64,000 bases of DNA from Candidula unifasciata. Taxonomy: Eukaryota; Mollusca; Gastropoda; Stylommatophora; Geomitridae. The position numbers and the translations under genes are program-made. Below, one piece after another: positions 54,195 through 64,000 of the stretch. How positions within the stretch are numbered: the stretch's first letter is position 1; every line of letters starts with the position of its first letter. Location: positions 186,815 to 250,814 of the forward strand of contig CAJHNH020000199.1 of assembly GCA_905116865.2 (NCBI GenBank). Reading direction: 5' to 3'. Below the pieces are notes generated by a model. That model was given only the letters and a program-made list of their open reading frames with translations, was not told the DNA's origin and ran no database searches.

Positions 54195-55065
54195 ATCATA
54201 ACATTTCAGAGCATAAACAATGGAGTACAACAATGATGTTTACTATCACCTGATTTGTTTCAATTTTACAGTAAACATATAATGAGAGGTATCATGGATA
54301 TGCCAGGAATTGTGGTTGGTGGTTCTAACAAAAACAACCTGCGTTATGCTGACGAAACGGTCTTGATAATGACAAGTCAACAAAAAATACAGGGATTGAT
54401 ATGTAATGTGGTGTTAGAAAGTGATCAAATGGGCCTTAGTTTGAATAATGGGAAGACAGAAGTAACTGTGATTTCCAAGAACAGAATAGTGCCTAAATGT
54501 ATAATAAAAGTCAAAGGCATTGTTTAAAGACAAGTACAGAAATGTAAGTATCTAGGCACATGAATAATGTCCGAGGGAAATGTATCACAGAAATATAGTG
54601 CAGTATAGAACAGGCCAAAACTTCTTTTTCATAAAATAAAGATCATTTTATGAAATAAATCCACATCATTGGAGGTTAGTAAAAGAATTCTCCTATGCGA
54701 TTTAGAGCCAGTTTTAACATACGGCTGCGACTGTGAATCCTGAGAAATTAATAAACATATTGAACAATCTTTCAAGGCCTCAGAGATGTGGTTTTACAGA
54801 AGAATCCTTAGAAATCATTGGACAGCTTAACAAAATATTCTGAGGTTTCCAAAATTCAAAAGAAATTTTAAAAGAGTTGAGGGTTCAAAGACAACTGCAA
54901 ATATTTCTGGAAAGAGAGACAGAGGAAAACAGAGTGAGAAGATTCTTGACAGTCTTTTGTCGTGGCATGGAGGGGGGTGTTAACACCCGAACTAACATAT
55001 GTTGTTGAAGACTGCAGGTGGTGGAGAGGCATGATCACCTACGCAAGTCGGCAAGGCACTTAATG
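54195..55065 (+). pseudogene. 3' segment of the same non-LTR retrotransposon (YADE to end)
   Basis: On the plus strand the frame reads GVQQ, a stop, CLLSPDLFQFYSKHIMRG and LRYADETVLIM (YADD changed to YADE), then MGLSLNNGKTEVTVISKN and a decayed thumb region, ending at about 55056 with cacttaatgatgatg. It cannot be functional because the catalytic aspartate and several frames are lost. The readable blocks are downstream of those in the inverted piece at 53820-54190, so the two make one 5'-inverted copy. Confidence 0.75.
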
Positions 55066-55740
55066 ATGATGTGTGTGTGTGAGTGTGTGTTGTATGTGTG
55101 TGTGAAAATGAGAGCCAGTGAATGAACATCAGCATTTGCGCGTCTGTGTGTGGTAATTTGAATCAAAAGGTTAGCATACATTGGTAATTGAGATTGTTTG
55201 GGCAATATATGTGTTTGTGTGCGTGCGTGTGTGAGGAGAAAGAGAGTGTGAGTGATAAAGAGCAAAAATGTATACGTGTGTGTGTGTGTGTGTGTAAAGG
55301 GGAACAATGTGTTAGTAAAAATGATCGACAGTATGTAAATATGACTGTGCGTGTGAGGTAAAATGATTGTGGGTGTACGGAGTAAGATAGTGTTAGTGAT
55401 AATCGATGTAAATAGTAGTGTGTGTAAAAAGGGGGGGGGGTGATTATAGTTGGCAGTACATAAATATGAGAATGAATGTAAGCGTGCAACATGTATGGAA
55501 ATGCATACGTGTAAAGGGAAAAGAATGTGAAAAGTAGCCAGCGACAGTATGTAAATATGTGTGTGTGTGTGCAGGTAAAGAGAACGAGAGTTTGGGTGAC
55601 AGGGGGTGACTATATATACATATATAAAAGTATATGTGTGTGTGTGTTTGGTTGTAGGTGTGTGTGTGTGCATACGTCAGTATGCATGTATGTGTAAGGG
55701 AAAGGTGTATGAGGGTTAATGAAAACCAGTATGTAAACAA
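55066..55740. repeat. Degenerate GT-rich long-unit repeat
   Basis: gtgtgtg runs alternate with gtaaagag- and agtatgtaaatatg-type segments at spacings of roughly 75-110 bases. It begins at the gatgatgtgtgtg tail of the retrotransposon remnant. The minus-strand frames (Thr/His-rich) are artefacts. Confidence 0.75.
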
Positions 55741-55842
55741 TGTTATGATTTACTCTTTATGTTGTCTTGTTTAAGAAAGCTGTGTATTTTCATCTATTAA
55801 AAAGATGGAAAATTGAATAAACGTATTTGTGTCAAACAGTGT

Positions 55843-56865
55843 TAATCTTCATTAGATTCTAGAATGTTGTCACATAATAATAATCTTCATTAGATTCTAG
55901 AATGTTGTCACATAATAATAATCTTCATTAGATTCTAGAATGTTGTCACATAATAATAATCTTCATTAGATTCTAGAATGTTGTCACATAATAATAATCT
56001 TCATTAGATTCTAGAATGATGTCCCACAATAATAATCTTCATTAGATTCTAGAATGTTGTCACACAATAATAATTTTCATTAGATTCTAGAATGATGTCC
56101 CACAATAATAATCTTCATTAGATTCTAGAATGTTGTCACACAATAATAATCTTTATTAGATTCTAGAATGATGTCCCACAATAATAATCTTCATTAGATT
56201 CTAGAATGTTGTCACACAATAATAATTTTCATTAGATTCTAGAATGATGTCCCACAATAATAATTTTCATTAGATTCAAAAATGTTGTCACACAATAATA
56301 ATCTTCATTAGATTCTAGAATGTTGTCACACAATAATAATCTTCATTAGATTCTAAAATGTTGTCAAACAATAATAATCTTCATTAGATTCTAGAATGTT
56401 GTCAAACAATAATAATCTTCATTAGATTCTAGAATGTTGTCACACAATAATAATCTTCATTAGATTCTAGAATGTTGTCAAACAATAATAATCTTCATTA
56501 GATTCTAAAATGTTGTCAAACAATAATAATCTTCATTAGATTCTAGAATGTTGTCACACAATAATAATCTTCATTAGATTCTAAAATGTTGTCAAACAAT
56601 AATAATCTTCATTAGATTCTAGAATGTAGTCACACAATAATAATCTTCATTAGATTCTAAAATGTTGTCAAACAATAATAATCTTCATTAGATTCTAGAA
56701 TGTTGTCACACAATAATAATCTTCATTAGATTCTAGAATGTTGTCAAACAATAATAATCTTCATTAGATTCTAGAATGTTGTCAAACAATAATAATCTTC
56801 ATTAGATTCTAGAATGTTGTCAAACAATAATAATCTTCATTAGATTCTAGAATGTTGTCAAACAT
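55843..56865. repeat. 38-bp tandem repeat, about 27 copies
   Basis: The unit aataatcttcattagattct, agaatgttgtcacacaat repeats every 38 bases. Variants alternate cacat, cacac, aaaca and cccac before aataataa. Confidence 0.97.
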
Positions 56866-56899
56866 TACCACCAGCACCATTACAGCATGAGAGATACTT

Positions 56900-57740
56900 C
56901 TGAGCAACACAATACAGTATCTTCTTGGCAACACAATACATTATGTTCTTGGCAACACAATACAGTATGTTCTTGGCAACACAATACAGTATCTTCTTGG
57001 CAACACAGTACAGTATGTTCTTGGCAACACAATATGGTATGTTCTTGGCAACACAGTACGGTATGTTCTTGGCAACACAATACGGTATCTTCTTGGCAAC
57101 ACAATACAGTATGTTCTTGGCAACACAACACAGTATGTTCTTGGCAACACAACACGGTATGTTATTGGCAACACAATACAGTATATTCTTGGCAACTCAA
57201 TTCAGCATGTTCTTGGCAACTCAATTCAGCATGTTCCTATCAACACAATGCAACAGAAAGCATATTCTTGGCAACACAATACAGCATGTTCCTGTCAACA
57301 CAATACATCACATTCTTGGCAACACAATACAGCATGTTCTTGACAACATAATACATCATGTTCTTAGCAACACAATACAGCATGTTCTTGTCAACATAAT
57401 ACATAATGTTCTTGGCAACACAATACATCATGTTCTTGACAACATAATACATTATGTTCTTGACAACACAATACATCATGTTCTTGACAACATAATACAT
57501 CATGTTCTCAGCGACACAAATCTGCATGTTCTTGTCAACATAATACATCATGTTCTTGGCAATACAATACATCTTGTTCTTGACAACATAATACATCATG
57601 TTCTTGGCAACATAATGCATCATATACTAGGCAACACATCACAGCATCTTCTCGGTAACACAGTACACATGTTCTTGGCAACACAGTATATCAAGTTCTT
57701 GTTAACAGTACAGCATGTTCTTGGCAACACAATACAGCAT
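56900..57740. repeat. 24-bp tandem repeat, about 35 copies
   Basis: The unit ttcttggcaacacaatacag plus tatg repeats every 24 bases, drifting to ttcttgacaacataatacat plus catg on the right. Open frames (CSWQHNTV, MFLATQYS) are by-products of a unit length divisible by three. Confidence 0.96.
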
Positions 57741-58084
57741 GTTCTATCCAAAACCACATATGAGGAACTTATTCTACCAATGGCACAAAGGGCCAGGGTA
57801 TACCAATGGTTATAAATATATGTGCCATTTAACATTCTTTGTTTGTTTGTATGTTATTATTATTATTAGCTATTTAAATAACGCTTCTGTCTCATTAGAG
57901 CCCCACTCTGTCCTGCCTGTTAGGACAATTGAAAGAGATCTTATCATATTGTTTACGCTGTATGTATGTATGCATGAATGCATACATGCATGTATGTGTG
58001 TATATTTATGTTTATTCGGCGGATTAACATTATGGCACAAGGGTGAAATCAATAAGTGCTCTGTTCTTATTCTAACCTCAGCCT

Positions 58085-58480
58085 GCGTCTGAAGAATCTC
58101 AGCGCAGTAAACAAACTCCATTGCACAGGCAAGTTTTTAAAGGGTTGGGAAATTATAGGGAAGAGAAAAAGTTAGTAAGAAAAAACAAACAGTTTATGTG
58201 AGCTTTACAAAATCGATCACAATCTGAAATACTTTGGGTAGATTTTTAACTCCAAACTTTGCCATGGCAGCGCTGTTAGGTTACTCTTTTCGATTTCTAA
58301 CTGCAAAGGGATTTTTTACGTGCGCAACAATTCACACGGGCGTTCGGTCTTACTACCCAGAGACCAAGGGCAATTACTAGAAGTCCACGTGAAAAAAAGT
58401 CCCAGTTTTAAACGGGGTTTGAACCCGGTAACTCTAGCACTGGAACCGGATGCTATACCTCGAGACCACTCAGCCCCTGT
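58085..58480 (-). repeat. SINE family B copy
   Basis: The minus-strand head is ctgagtggtctcgaggtata with B box gggtttgaacccc (plus orientation), then ctctgggtagtaagaccg and gttgcgcacgtaaaaaat in the body. The 58085-58120 segment (ctcagcgcagtaaac) matches the far end of the copy at 17688-17977. The segment 58130-58300 is not shared and may be a later insertion. Confidence 0.8.
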
Positions 58481-58482
58481 AT

Positions 58483-58800
58483 GTATGTATGTACCTATGT
58501 ATACATGCATATATGAATGTAAGTATATGTGTGTATGTATGTATGCATGTCTATGTGTATGTATGTGTGCGAATGCATGTGTGTGTCTGAATGTATGTGT
58601 AAGTATGTGAGTGCATGCATGATGTATTGTGTTGCCAAGAACATGATGTATTATGTATTATGTAAGTATGTGAGTATGTATGTGTATGTGTATGCATGTA
58701 TACATGCCTATATGTATGTATGTATGTATGTATCGCAATGCATTTGTGTGTCTGAATGTATGTGTAAGCATGTGCGTGAGATGTTGGGCATGTGTGCGTG
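58483..58800. repeat. TATG-type degenerate microsatellite
   Basis: Imperfect tatg and tgtg repetition. At 58619-58652 it contains a short inverted piece of the 24-bp repeat (attgtgttgccaagaacatg). Confidence 0.9.
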
Positions 58801-59285
58801 TGCATAAAGGCTTTTGTCTTTTTTCTTGAAATTCATAATATGCATACTGTTTTGCTGCTGTGTGAAAGACTGGTGTTTGGAAGGACCGAATGTAACTTAT
58901 GCCTGCGTGCCTAAATTGTGATCCTTTAAATATAAAAGTTCGTTTGTTCTCCCTCTACATCTTTTTGCTTTCACAGTCACGATGTACTCCAGTTTTCTTC
59001 TTTTCATGAGTAAAGAACGTAGAATGCCCTCTTTTAATGTGGGAAATTGCGAATCAGTTTCTATCAAGACATCTTCATTACGCTTGGTTTAATCTGTCCA
59101 TGGATTTCTCATCATTGATCTACAACCACAGCTCCACCACTTCCACATAATGAGAACCCTTCACACGCATTTAATCGATCAGAGGCAAGTGTGATTCCTT
59201 CTTTGGACTGTCCCTTACATGATATATACCCGCCGTTTTACACACACGAAGATTATCCGTTGTCCGGATAAACATTTATATCGCG
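58801..59285. other. Upstream region of the second P450 first exon
   Basis: Unique-looking sequence. acatgatatata (59218-59229) is a possible TATA-like stretch about 60 bp before the ATG. Short similarities to the region before 36579 (taatcgatca, gtgattcctt, ttacacac) support a duplicated promoter, weakly. Confidence 0.45.
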
Positions 59286-59368
59286 ATGGAGCTGTTCTTT
59301 TCTCTGTTTGGAAACTTGGGGATCTCTGTGGTGCTTGCAATAACTGTCTCTTTACTTTTCTTGTACAT
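59286..59368 (+). CDS. Second CYP3A-like P450, exon 1 (membrane anchor), partial gene
   Basis: An ATG in cgcgATGG opens 27 codons plus AT: MELFFSLFGNLGIS, then the hydrophobic VVLAITVSLLFLY, then the donor GTAAGTTTG. It matches the exon at 36579-36658 in start (MEL), length (27 against 26 codons), ending (L-L/F-LY), last two bases and donor. It is the anchor exon of another P450 whose body must lie beyond 64000 or be lost; no body exon follows in the remaining 4.6 kb. The exon's last bases and donor are the founding unit of the 30-bp array that follows. The longer frame at 59219-60001 is in another phase and is an artefact of that array. Confidence 0.65.
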
Positions 59369-59960
59369 GTAAGTTTGCTTTCATTACTTCTTGTACATGT
59401 AAGTTTGCTTTCATTGCTTTTTGCACATGTAAGTTTGCTTTCATTGCTTCTTGTACATGTAAGTTTGCTTTCATTGCTTCTTGTACATGTAAGTTTGCTT
59501 TCATTGCTTTTTGTACATGTAAGTTTGCTTTCATTGCTTCTTGTACACGTAAGTTTGCTTTCATTGCTTCTTGTACATGTAAGTTTGCTTTCATTGCTTT
59601 TTGTACATGTAAGTTTGCTTTCATTGCTTCTTGTACATGTAAGTTTGCTTTCATTGCTTCTTGTACATGTAAGTTTGCTTTCATTGCTTTTTGTACATGT
59701 AAGTTTGCTTTTATTGCTTCTTGTACATGTAAGTTTGCTTTCATTGCTTCTTGTACATGTAAGTTTGCTTTCATTGCTTTTTGTACATGTAAGTTTGCTT
59801 TCATTGCTTCTTGTACATGTAAGTTTGCTTTCATTGCTTTTGGTACATGTAAGTTTGCTTTCATTGCTTCTTGTACATGTAAGTTTGCTTTCATTGCTTT
59901 TGGTACATGTAAGTTTGCTGTCATTGCTTCTTGTACATGTAAGTTTGCTTTCATTGCTTT
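59361..59960 (+). repeat. 30-bp tandem repeat carrying a splice-donor sequence, 20 copies
   Basis: The unit ttgtacatgtaagtttgctt plus tcattgcttc repeats exactly every 30 bases from 59361 to about 59960. The first unit overlaps the end of exon 59286-59368. Every unit keeps the core GTAAGTTTG, so one natural and 19 copied donors lie in a row. Variation is confined to a few bases (tgcacatgt at 59422, tacacgt at 59544, tggtacatgt at 59841 and 59901). Confidence 0.97.
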
Positions 59961-60026
59961 TTGAACGGTTAATGTCAATAAAAGTGGGTGCACGAGTTTG
60001 AGAGTGTGCCTTTGTGGGTTATGGTT

Positions 60027-60360
<334 letters not shown>

Positions 60361-60655
60361 TGTACTCGTTTGTATGTTTGCAAGTATGTGTGTGTATGTA
60401 TGTATGCATCTGCGTAGTATGTATGCATGTAGTAGTAAGAATATTTGAACAACCTATGTGGTTTAGATATATAGTAGTAGGAAGATTTAAACATCTTTCA
60501 GTGATTAGATTATGCAGTAGTAGACAGATTTGAACATCTTCACGGATTAGATATATAGTGGTAGGAATATCTGAACATCCTCTGTGGAACGAAGACGAAT
60601 GTGACAGTGTATAGGGGAAGAGCTGATGGTCTGAGAAGAAGTTGGTAAAGTTATG

Positions 60656-61114
60656 CTATGTTATGTTATCACAATCGACGTCTTTGCACATTGGGCATCC
60701 CCATGCGTGTTCAGTCCTCCGATGCAGCAGCCACTCCAAGGTACCTCTACTTGTTGTTCCCATGAGGAGTTGGTTATAGCATCTCCTGTCTTTACCTCTA
60801 AGACGGCATAGTCGTGCTTCACCAAACTTAACTTCTCGGTCACGAAGTCGTGTTAGCGTCAGAGATTCACCATTACCTTCCAACCTAATCCGTACGGCGT
60901 TGATGATATCAGCTCTGTCCGTGCTTTTTCCCATTTGCATTGGTGCATTACTTGCCCGCGGGTAAACTCTTTCATTGCCATTTACTCCTGCGTGTCCAGG
61001 TGTGTAGATCCAGATGATGGAGGTTAACTGCGACTTCCAAATGCTTTCTAACCATTCGGAGCGGAGACTACCTGTAGCGATTTTCTGAAGCATAAGTACG
61101 TAAAGTACCGGCAA
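60656..61114 (-). pseudogene. RNase H C-terminal half of a non-LTR retrotransposon ORF2
   Basis: 152 open codons on the minus strand. IWIYTPGHAGVNGNERV corresponds to the HAGVxGNExAD end of RNase H, but the expected ADRLA is changed to YPRAS. The C-terminal extension (LTRLRDREVKFGEARLCRL, YNQLLMGTTSRGTLEWLLHR, HAWGCPMCKDVDC) carries the CPxC-DVD motif found on the other copies. The best preserved example of this tail in the window. N-terminal RNase H and reverse transcriptase are absent. Confidence 0.75.
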
Positions 61115-61339
61115 CGGTAAGAATGGTTGTGAAATCTCTCGGTATAGTTGTGGAAGTGTACTTAAAGCGAGCGGGTCCTGCTAGTCGCTCTCGTCCTTGC
61201 CATGGGATGTGGTCTCCAGTAAAACACGAAGAGAAGGAAAGGCAGCAACAACAGTCAGTAATCTACATTATATTTTTATTATTTTGTGTTGGTATTTGTC
61301 ATATACATTCTTAGAATACCATGGATCAGGAAGAGGAAA

Positions 61340-61605
61340 AACATCGACATTCTGGCTCATAAACAGCATCCTTTCCTGAAAGTTGAAGTATTTTGGCCAC
61401 ATCAAGCATCATAATGGCTTGGAAAAGACGGTAATGGAAGGTGCAATTTGTGGAAGGCGAGGCAGGGGTCGACCACCGCGAAGATGGATACAAGACATTA
61501 AAGATGCATTCGCATTTAAAGCAAATGGGGCCGGGGATCTGGCTAGGGAAAGGCGTGCTGTGAAACGAGCGACGTTCTGTAAAGGACTTGCTGATTGATG
61601 ATGAT
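61340..61605 (+). pseudogene. RTE-like element C-terminal end
   Basis: The frame 61383-61598 reads MKYFGHIKHHNGLEKTVMEG, then RRGRGRPPRRWIQDIKDAF and ATFCKGLAD, followed by a gatgatgat tail. The YFGH, LEKT and GRPxxRW-DI blocks are the conserved C-terminus of RTE-like ORFs. The same block ends the copies at 14200-14470 and 49430-49660. Confidence 0.75.
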
Positions 61606-61614
61606 TTGTCATAG

Positions 61615-61725
61615 GACCAGGCTGGTTGCGTATCCTTAACAGGACACTGCAGAACCAACCCCAACATCTCCTGGCTGTTGTATGGTTTTCCTAGGTAAAT
61701 TTACGTCCAGTAGTTTGTCATATGC
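61615..61725 (-). repeat. SINE family A fragment, 5'-truncated
   Basis: It matches the 3' half of the full-length copy at 47395 in reverse orientation (ggttgcgtatccttaacagg, caaccccaacatctcctgg, gtccagtagtttgtca). The tRNA-like head is missing. Confidence 0.85.
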
Positions 61726-61739
61726 GGACCTAAATATTC

Positions 61740-62110
61740 AAAATGTGTGGCCTTTTGAGTTTCTTCTTTCTTGTGGGTTTTGTTACGTGGTTAGTTTGTT
61801 GTATTTATTGTGGACGTTATTTTAGTTTGTGTGCGTCTCTTCCAGATTCAGAAATAGGCACTCTTCTTCAATTTTTTTTAAATCACTGAACAATTTTTTT
61901 TCTAAGCCTTGTACACTGTTGGAAAGGAGAACTATGTCGTCTGCATATCTGAGTTCTATGATAGGTCTGCTTACTATTTTTTAGTGGATCCAAGCTCTCA
62001 CATGCCTTTTCACTAATTGCATTTCTCATATTTGCAGCAAATATATTAAAAAGGGGGTAAAGAGAAAATACAGCCCAGCTTTACTTATCTCTGCACCTAA
62101 ACTAACCTGA
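61740..62110 (-). pseudogene. Reverse transcriptase remnant with YADD
   Basis: On the minus strand the readable core is LRYADDIVLLSNSVQGLEKK (61900-61960), preceded at a distance by a worn GCILSP-LFNIFAANMRNAISEKA-like stretch (62020-62090). The catalytic YADD is intact but the frame is broken between the blocks. It is RTE-like by motif style and is separated from, and opposite to, the C-terminal piece at 61340-61605. Confidence 0.65.
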
Positions 62111-63160
62111 TGTTTCACCAGCTACTCCGACTCCTGCTTTTTGTTCATTGTAATTGGCTAGCGGGAAGCGAAAAATGAATAAAACAAGGGGGAAGACTAG
62201 AAATTATATGTTGTTAGGTTAATAAATAGTCATCCGCTGAACTGAAAACCATAAAAAGTATAGAAACGACAAAGGTGCTTCTGGTGCATGACATAGCAAA
62301 TTACTTATGATTAAGACGATGAATCTGTGAACAGTGAATTACACAATAACTGTGACACATAATTACATAGTCAGCACCTAGCCAGACCACGTGCATTAAC
62401 TACAAATCATATTCTGAATCAGACAGATGGAATATAATAACACATTCAAAATGTGTTTATTTTCCTGAACACAATACTAGCGGGCTTCGCAGATAACAAT
62501 ACATTAACAATCAACAACAAGTTTAAACAGACCATGTGCTAGTCACTCTAGTTAATAAAGATGCGAATTCGCCTTTGGCGACCACATATCAGAATATCCG
62601 ATCTAGAATACACCTGGAAATCTAGATCTAACACAATCTACTGAGCATACCGCCAAAACATGAAACCAGTGAGTTAGTTCATCTCTCGACTCAGTCCTCC
62701 TGAACCTACATTGCGCTAAAACCCTGTACTGTTCTGCAACGAAATTTCGGGACTATCTGCTTCTAGTCTCACTGCCACAGACCCATGAGCCAAAGAGAGC
62801 TTTTTCTCAAGTCCCGGTTCTGTTATCACCTTCCTGAAAAAATTGACCTGCTGGATACTTCCGGGGAGTCCTATTTCTGCAGACCTGCCACTTTGAGTGA
62901 ACCAAGTGCATCCAGACCAAAATGGTTACCAGGCTAAACCTATGCCACCAGCTTGTTGCAGTCAAAAGATCCCATTAGATGTACCAAAGGTGTTTATCAG
63001 TATTTAAAACAGTTTGTATGTGTGTCTGTTGAACACAGTCAAAAGTTAAGAGCCTTGCCGTAATCTATGAAGCATGTATAGAGATCTCTCCTGTACTGTC
63101 TATATTTCTCTAGAAGGATTCTCATTTATGTTGAAAATATGATCTATTTTTCTTCCACGT
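62111..63160. other. No recognised feature
   Basis: I looked here for the body exon of the second P450 gene and found no heme-loop, I-helix or hinge coding sequence on the plus strand. Confidence 0.55.
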
Positions 63161-63164
63161 CTAA

Positions 63165-63262
63165 AACTAGATATGTGTGTGTGCGTGCTTGTGTGTGCGT
63201 GTATGTGTGTGTGTGTGCGTGCGTGCGTGTGTGTGCGTGTGTGCCTGTGTGTGTGTGTGTCG
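63165..63262. repeat. GT-rich microsatellite
   Basis: Imperfect gtgtgcgtgcg repetition leading directly into the SINE at 63262. Confidence 0.95.
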
Positions 63263-63450
63263 GCGGTGCATTCCAAAGCGCCGGGCTCGGTCTCAGCAGC
63301 GAACGATTTGTTTCGCCAGTGGTATCTAGAGCTGACCGTGCAGTAAGCAATGGCAAACTACTGAATCTAAAATTTGTCTAGAAAAACCACAACAGCCCAA
63401 AAATGCTACAGTTTGGCTCTGCAAAGTCCTGTAAAGGATGCGCAGCTAAT
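63262..63450 (+). repeat. Diverged SINE family A copy
   Basis: cgccagtggtatctagagct, gcaatggcaaactactg, aaaccacaacagcc and tcctgtaaaggatgcgcagc align with the full copy at 47395-47627. The head is degenerate. An older insertion than the other copies. Confidence 0.8.
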
Positions 63451-63800
63451 TATAAATAATTAAAAAAATTGATAAATAGAAGAGTCTCCAATAGATTTGA
63501 TCCAGAAAAAAAAGGACCGAGCTGACAATAAAGACATTAACTCTTGTACCATAAAACAGGCCACGTCTATGCTGTTAACATGTAGGTTGTGTAATTAAAG
63601 GGTGGTCATTGATCCTACAAGTTGTTGGTTGGCGTCCGTGTTATGTTTAATACACGAAGACAACAGGGATTTATTATGGTTTTAATTGCTCATATAAATA
63701 ACCTGACTCTCTTTGTGCTAACTGTCGGAGTATTATGACTTTCTAGCAACGATCAGCAGATCCTTTACATCAGGTCGCTTCCTTATTGGCACGCCTCAAA

Positions 63801-63805
<5 letters not shown>

Positions 63806-63878
<73 letters not shown>
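63806..63878. repeat. (CT)n microsatellite
   Basis: A perfect ct run of more than 70 bases. Confidence 0.98.
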
Positions 63879-63882
<4 letters not shown>

Positions 63883-63917
63883 GTGTGTGTATAAAGGTAA
63901 TTGTATGTATGTAATTT

Positions 63918-64000
63918 GTACACCACCAGGACATCACACAAGCGATAAACACCTGAAGACACAAAGTGCCACCGTGTGGATGAGGATCACCGTGGAGAGG
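63918..64000 (+). repeat. Dispersed repeat family copy, cut by window edge
   Basis: ccaccaggacatcacacaag, cgataaacac and gtgccaccgtgtggatgagg match 44466-44560 and the reverse complement of 50755-50865. Confidence 0.8.

Noticed and set aside
59219..60001. 260-codon frame with LLVHVSLLSL repeats
   Set aside because: It is the 30-bp array read in the wrong phase. The real coding stretch is the short anchor exon in another frame ending at the first donor.

Overview
The window looks like intergenic and intronic DNA from a repeat-rich animal genome. A gastropod or other lophotrochozoan mollusc is my best guess. The grounds are an animal CYP3-clan cytochrome P450, RTE-like and RNase H-bearing non-LTR retrotransposon debris, tRNA-headed SINEs and very abundant minisatellites. 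There is no bacterial gene organisation. The species assignment is inference.

The host genes I can support are P450s on the + strand. The body of a CYP3A-like gene lies in one uninterrupted exon (52134-53595). Its membrane-anchor first exon appears to lie 15.5 kb upstream (36579-36658). Both sides of that junction carry matching phase-2 splice boundaries, and the intron holds a 5.6-kb array of 52-bp repeats plus many transposon remnants. A second anchor exon of the same type (59286-59368) lies 5.7 kb downstream of the first gene, so a tandem P450 cluster probably continues past the right edge. The donor of that second exon has been amplified into a 30-bp minisatellite with 19 further donor copies. 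A short candidate neuropeptide precursor (16951-17109) is the only other possible host gene.

The best-preserved mobile element is an LTR retrotransposon (17978-25673). Its 629/630-bp LTRs differ by one base. The domain order is Gag, protease, integrase, reverse transcriptase, RNase H: Ty3/gypsy-type proteins in Ty1/copia-like order, as in the Gmr1-like group. Two +1 frame breaks fall in homopolymer runs. The two flanks come from different repeat families and no target duplication is visible.

Layout: 1-1627 minisatellites; 2700-14480 decayed non-LTR elements, a transposon with 120-bp inverted ends and SINEs; 15867-16300 minisatellite; 16951-17109 peptide candidate; 17690-25862 SINE, LTR element and flanking repeat; 26100-31365 simple repeats, a composite SINE with a U2-like segment and a 2.9-kb 16-bp array; 31366-36578 mostly unrecognised; 36579-53595 P450 gene 1 with its intron; 53820-57740 a 5'-inverted non-LTR element and three tandem arrays; 59286-59960 P450 gene 2 first exon with the donor minisatellite; 60028-64000 microsatellites and decayed retroelements. 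Reading frames inside the tandem arrays are artefacts of repeat composition.
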